From contig DKDD01000170.1 of the NCBI GenBank assembly GCA_002451715.1, positions 9,933 through 15,683 on the forward strand: a stretch of 5,751 nucleotides of DNA. The letters are read 5' to 3'. Position numbers and translations under genes: made by a program. This stretch comes from Ruminococcaceae bacterium UBA6857 (GTDB lineage: Bacteria > Bacillota > Clostridia > Oscillospirales > Acutalibacteraceae). Under the pieces are notes generated by a model. The model saw only the letters and a list, made by a program, of their open reading frames with translations. It searched no databases and was not told where the DNA came from. How positions within the stretch are numbered: position 1 is the first letter of the stretch; every line of letters begins with the position of its first letter. Positions 4,122-5,751 of the stretch are shown in pieces.

Positions 4122-5654
4122 ATGAACTTTGAATTCAAAAAAGAAGAACTTTCAACGCTGAAATGTGCGGCTTCGTCAACTGCGGAACAAAGCATTGATC
4201 TTGAATTGAATCTTCCCGATTACTGCTCGGATATCAAGCGTATTTTGAAATGCAATGTTACGCCTTCTGTCAACTCGCTTCGGCGGACAGGCGAAACGGT
4301 GAACGCTTCGGGCGAAATTGTGATTCGTCTTGTCTATGTCGGTGCGGACGAAAAGATTGATTGCTTTGAAAAAAAGACCGAGCTTTCAAAAAGCTGCGAG
4401 CTTAAAGATCTTCCCGAAGACGCGGTGCTTTCATGCAATTGCAAAACGGAGTATGTCAATTGCCGCGCGGCAAGCCAGCGAAGATTTTCCGTTGACGGCA
4501 ACGTTTCGGTAAGCTTCAAAGCCTATTGCTTTGAAAAAACAAAAATAGTATCGCAAATCGAAAATTCCGGTGCACAAACACTCCGCAAAGAAATCGAGAT
4601 TGTCAATGTAACCGCCGCCGGTGAAAAATGCTTTGATATGTCGGAAACCGCGTCGGTTCCGCAGAATATGGAGCCGATCGGAAAAATCATCAGAAGCGAC
4701 GCTTTTGCCGTTCTTGAATCTGCAAAAGCCGTGAGCGGAAAGCTTCTTATCAAAGGTGAATTTATCACCGAGGTTGTCTATTGCGCCGATTCTTCCGACG
4801 GAAAAATCGAAACGCTGCGCCATTCAATGCCGATAAGCCAGATTGTTGAAATTCCTGATATTACGGAAGACACAGAATGTTCGGTCAATCTTTTTGTCCG
4901 TGCGCTGAGTCTTCAGCCGCGGGCCGATTCTTCGGGCAGCAACCGGCTTCTTGAAATTGCGGCAAAGATTTGTGCGTTTGTCAAAGGTTGCAAAGAAACA
5001 ACGCTGGACGTTGTTACCGACTGCTATTCGACCTGCTGCGCGCTTAAAGGCGAGTATTCGTTTGTTGAACTTAACAAAAAAATCTATCACTTTGATATTG
5101 ATGAGACGCTCAAAAAGACGTTTGAACTTTCCGGCCGCAATGTTAAGAATATTATTGACGCAAGAGCGGTTCAAAACACCTGTTCGGTATCACCCGGCGG
5201 CGAAAAGCTTGAACTTCGTTTAGGTGTCCTTGTCGGAATAATTTTCACCGACAGCGACGGAAATATTCAGTATGCGGAAAAAGATCTTGACTTTGCGATT
5301 GACGCAAGGCTCCGCGAAAGGGCGGAAAAAATCAACTGCGAACCTGTCGTTACGATTGAAAAGACGGAGGCTTCCGCCCTCGGCGGCGAAAAGATTCAAT
5401 TTTCGCTTGCCGTAAAGGGCAGTTTTGACGTTTTTTCTGCGGAGCAAAAACGCGTGTGCATGGCGGCGGAAGAAGATGAAAACGCACCGCAAAAAGAAAG
5501 CAGTGCGCTGATTATCTATTATTCGAAGAAAGGCGAAAAACTTTGGGATATTGCAAAACGTTACGGTTCAACGCTCGGCGCAATATCGGAGGAAAACGAA
5601 CTTTCCGGTGATGTGCTTGCCGAAGACAAAATGCTGATGATTCCGTGCGGATGA
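4122..5654 (+). CDS. sipL: SipL-like spore coat morphogenesis protein (DUF3794/SPOCS repeats + C-terminal LysM)
   Basis: This is a 510-residue soluble protein. The N-terminal region carries the DUF3794/SPOCS signature IDLELNLPDYCSDIKRILKC (25-44), with further SPOCS-like strands at about 192-300 and 330-445. The C-terminus, about 464-508 (IIYYSKKGEKLWDIAKRYGS, then LAEDKMLMIP), is a LysM domain. This order and length match C. difficile SipL, which binds the coat scaffold SpoIVA through its LysM and is needed to encase the forespore with coat. There is no signal peptide, as expected for a mother-cell protein. It has 21 cysteines (for example C15, C105, C107, C301, C305, C306), which is many. 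Other DUF3794+LysM proteins exist, so true orthology needs testing. It stands alone between a terminator and a hairpin, behind a SigE-like promoter. Confidence 0.87.
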   Translation: MNFEFKKEELSTLKCAASSTAEQSIDLELNLPDYCSDIKRILKCNVTPSVNSLRRTGETVNASGEIVIRLVYVGADEKIDCFEKKTELSKSCELKDLPEDAVLSCNCKTEYVNCRAASQRRFSVDGNVSVSFKAYCFEKTKIVSQIENSGAQTLRKEIEIVNVTAAGEKCFDMSETASVPQNMEPIGKIIRSDAFAVLESAKAVSGKLLIKGEFITEVVYCADSSDGKIETLRHSMPISQIVEIPDITEDTECSVNLFVRALSLQPRADSSGSNRLLEIAAKICAFVKGCKETTLDVVTDCYSTCCALKGEYSFVELNKKIYHFDIDETLKKTFELSGRNVKNIIDARAVQNTCSVSPGGEKLELRLGVLVGIIFTDSDGNIQYAEKDLDFAIDARLRERAEKINCEPVVTIEKTEASALGGEKIQFSLAVKGSFDVFSAEQKRVCMAAEEDENAPQKESSALIIYYSKKGEKLWDIAKRYGSTLGAISEENELSGDVLAEDKMLMIPCG

Positions 5655-5671
5655 TGACGAAATGAAAAGGG

Positions 5672-5707
5672 GACTGCCACACCTGAGCTTTGCCTGGCGT
5701 GACAGTC
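5672..5707 (-). terminator. Terminator hairpin, better paired in the minus-strand RNA (bidirectional)
   Basis: Arms 5672-5683 and 5696-5707 pair over 12 bp around a 12-nt loop. In the plus-strand RNA two positions are C-A mismatches. In the minus-strand RNA the same two are G-U pairs, so the stem is unbroken, and it is followed by CCC and TTTT (5668-5665). On the plus strand the tail is only TCTTGTTGTTTATTC. It probably ends the SipL-like gene and, more strongly, a convergent minus-strand gene beyond the right edge. Confidence 0.7.
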
Positions 5708-5751
5708 TCTTGTTGTTTATTCTTCAACTTAACCTTTTTAAAAAATATCTA

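Noticed and set aside
4431..4823. A 130-codon minus-strand frame and similar frames across 4330-5492
   Set aside because: They are shadows of the SipL-like gene in other frames, without ribosome binding sites or recognisable domains.
5708..5751. Possible gene end or promoter in the final AT-rich 44 bases
   Set aside because: Too short to decide; stops occur in several frames and no clear promoter pair is visible.
1..5751. CRISPR array, phage defence locus, transposon or RNA gene
   Set aside because: No direct repeats with spacers, no transposase or integrase, no terminal repeats and no tRNA or rRNA-like sequence were seen.

Overview
The window looks like chromosomal DNA from an endospore-forming, Gram-positive Clostridia-type bacterium (Oscillospirales/Ruminococcaceae-like by feel; the family is inferred, not shown). 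The reasons are strong AGGAGG-type ribosome binding sites, moderate GC with AT-rich intergenic DNA, a lipoprotein with a Ser-rich linker, and a DUF3794+LysM protein resembling the spore-coat morphogenesis factor SipL. No tRNA, rRNA, CRISPR array, transposase or integrase is visible.

Positions 1-1347 hold three regulators, all on the minus strand. The left-edge gene is a partial MerR regulator with the start of a TipAS-type ligand domain. Its promoter has the 19-bp -35/-10 spacing typical of MerR-activated promoters, with an interrupted dyad inside the spacer. Next is an 80-residue Cro/XRE-type regulator, then an AdhR/NmlR-like MerR regulator with a candidate sensor cysteine (C54). A perfect 12-bp hairpin separates the last two.

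Positions 1419-3988 are a tight plus-strand operon divergent from the AdhR-like gene: cupin, cytoplasmic flavodoxin, flavodoxin-domain lipoprotein, aldo/keto reductase. Its promoter carries the inverted repeat CTTAAAG-N4-CTTTAAG in a 19-bp spacer, which matches the operator I recall for Bacillus AdhR. The operon ends at a good intrinsic terminator. The simplest reading is that the MerR protein senses an electrophile such as an aldehyde, or thiol stress, and twists the promoter open. The operon then makes an NADPH-dependent carbonyl reductase plus flavin and cupin oxidoreductase partners, one of them apparently displayed outside the membrane.

Positions 4043-5654 are a separate sporulation unit: a candidate SigE-type promoter followed by a 510-residue SipL-like protein. 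A hairpin follows it whose pairing is better in the minus-strand RNA, suggesting a convergent gene just beyond the right edge. Most of the window fits known family types. The least ordinary parts are the flavodoxin pair split across the membrane and the regulatory DNA.
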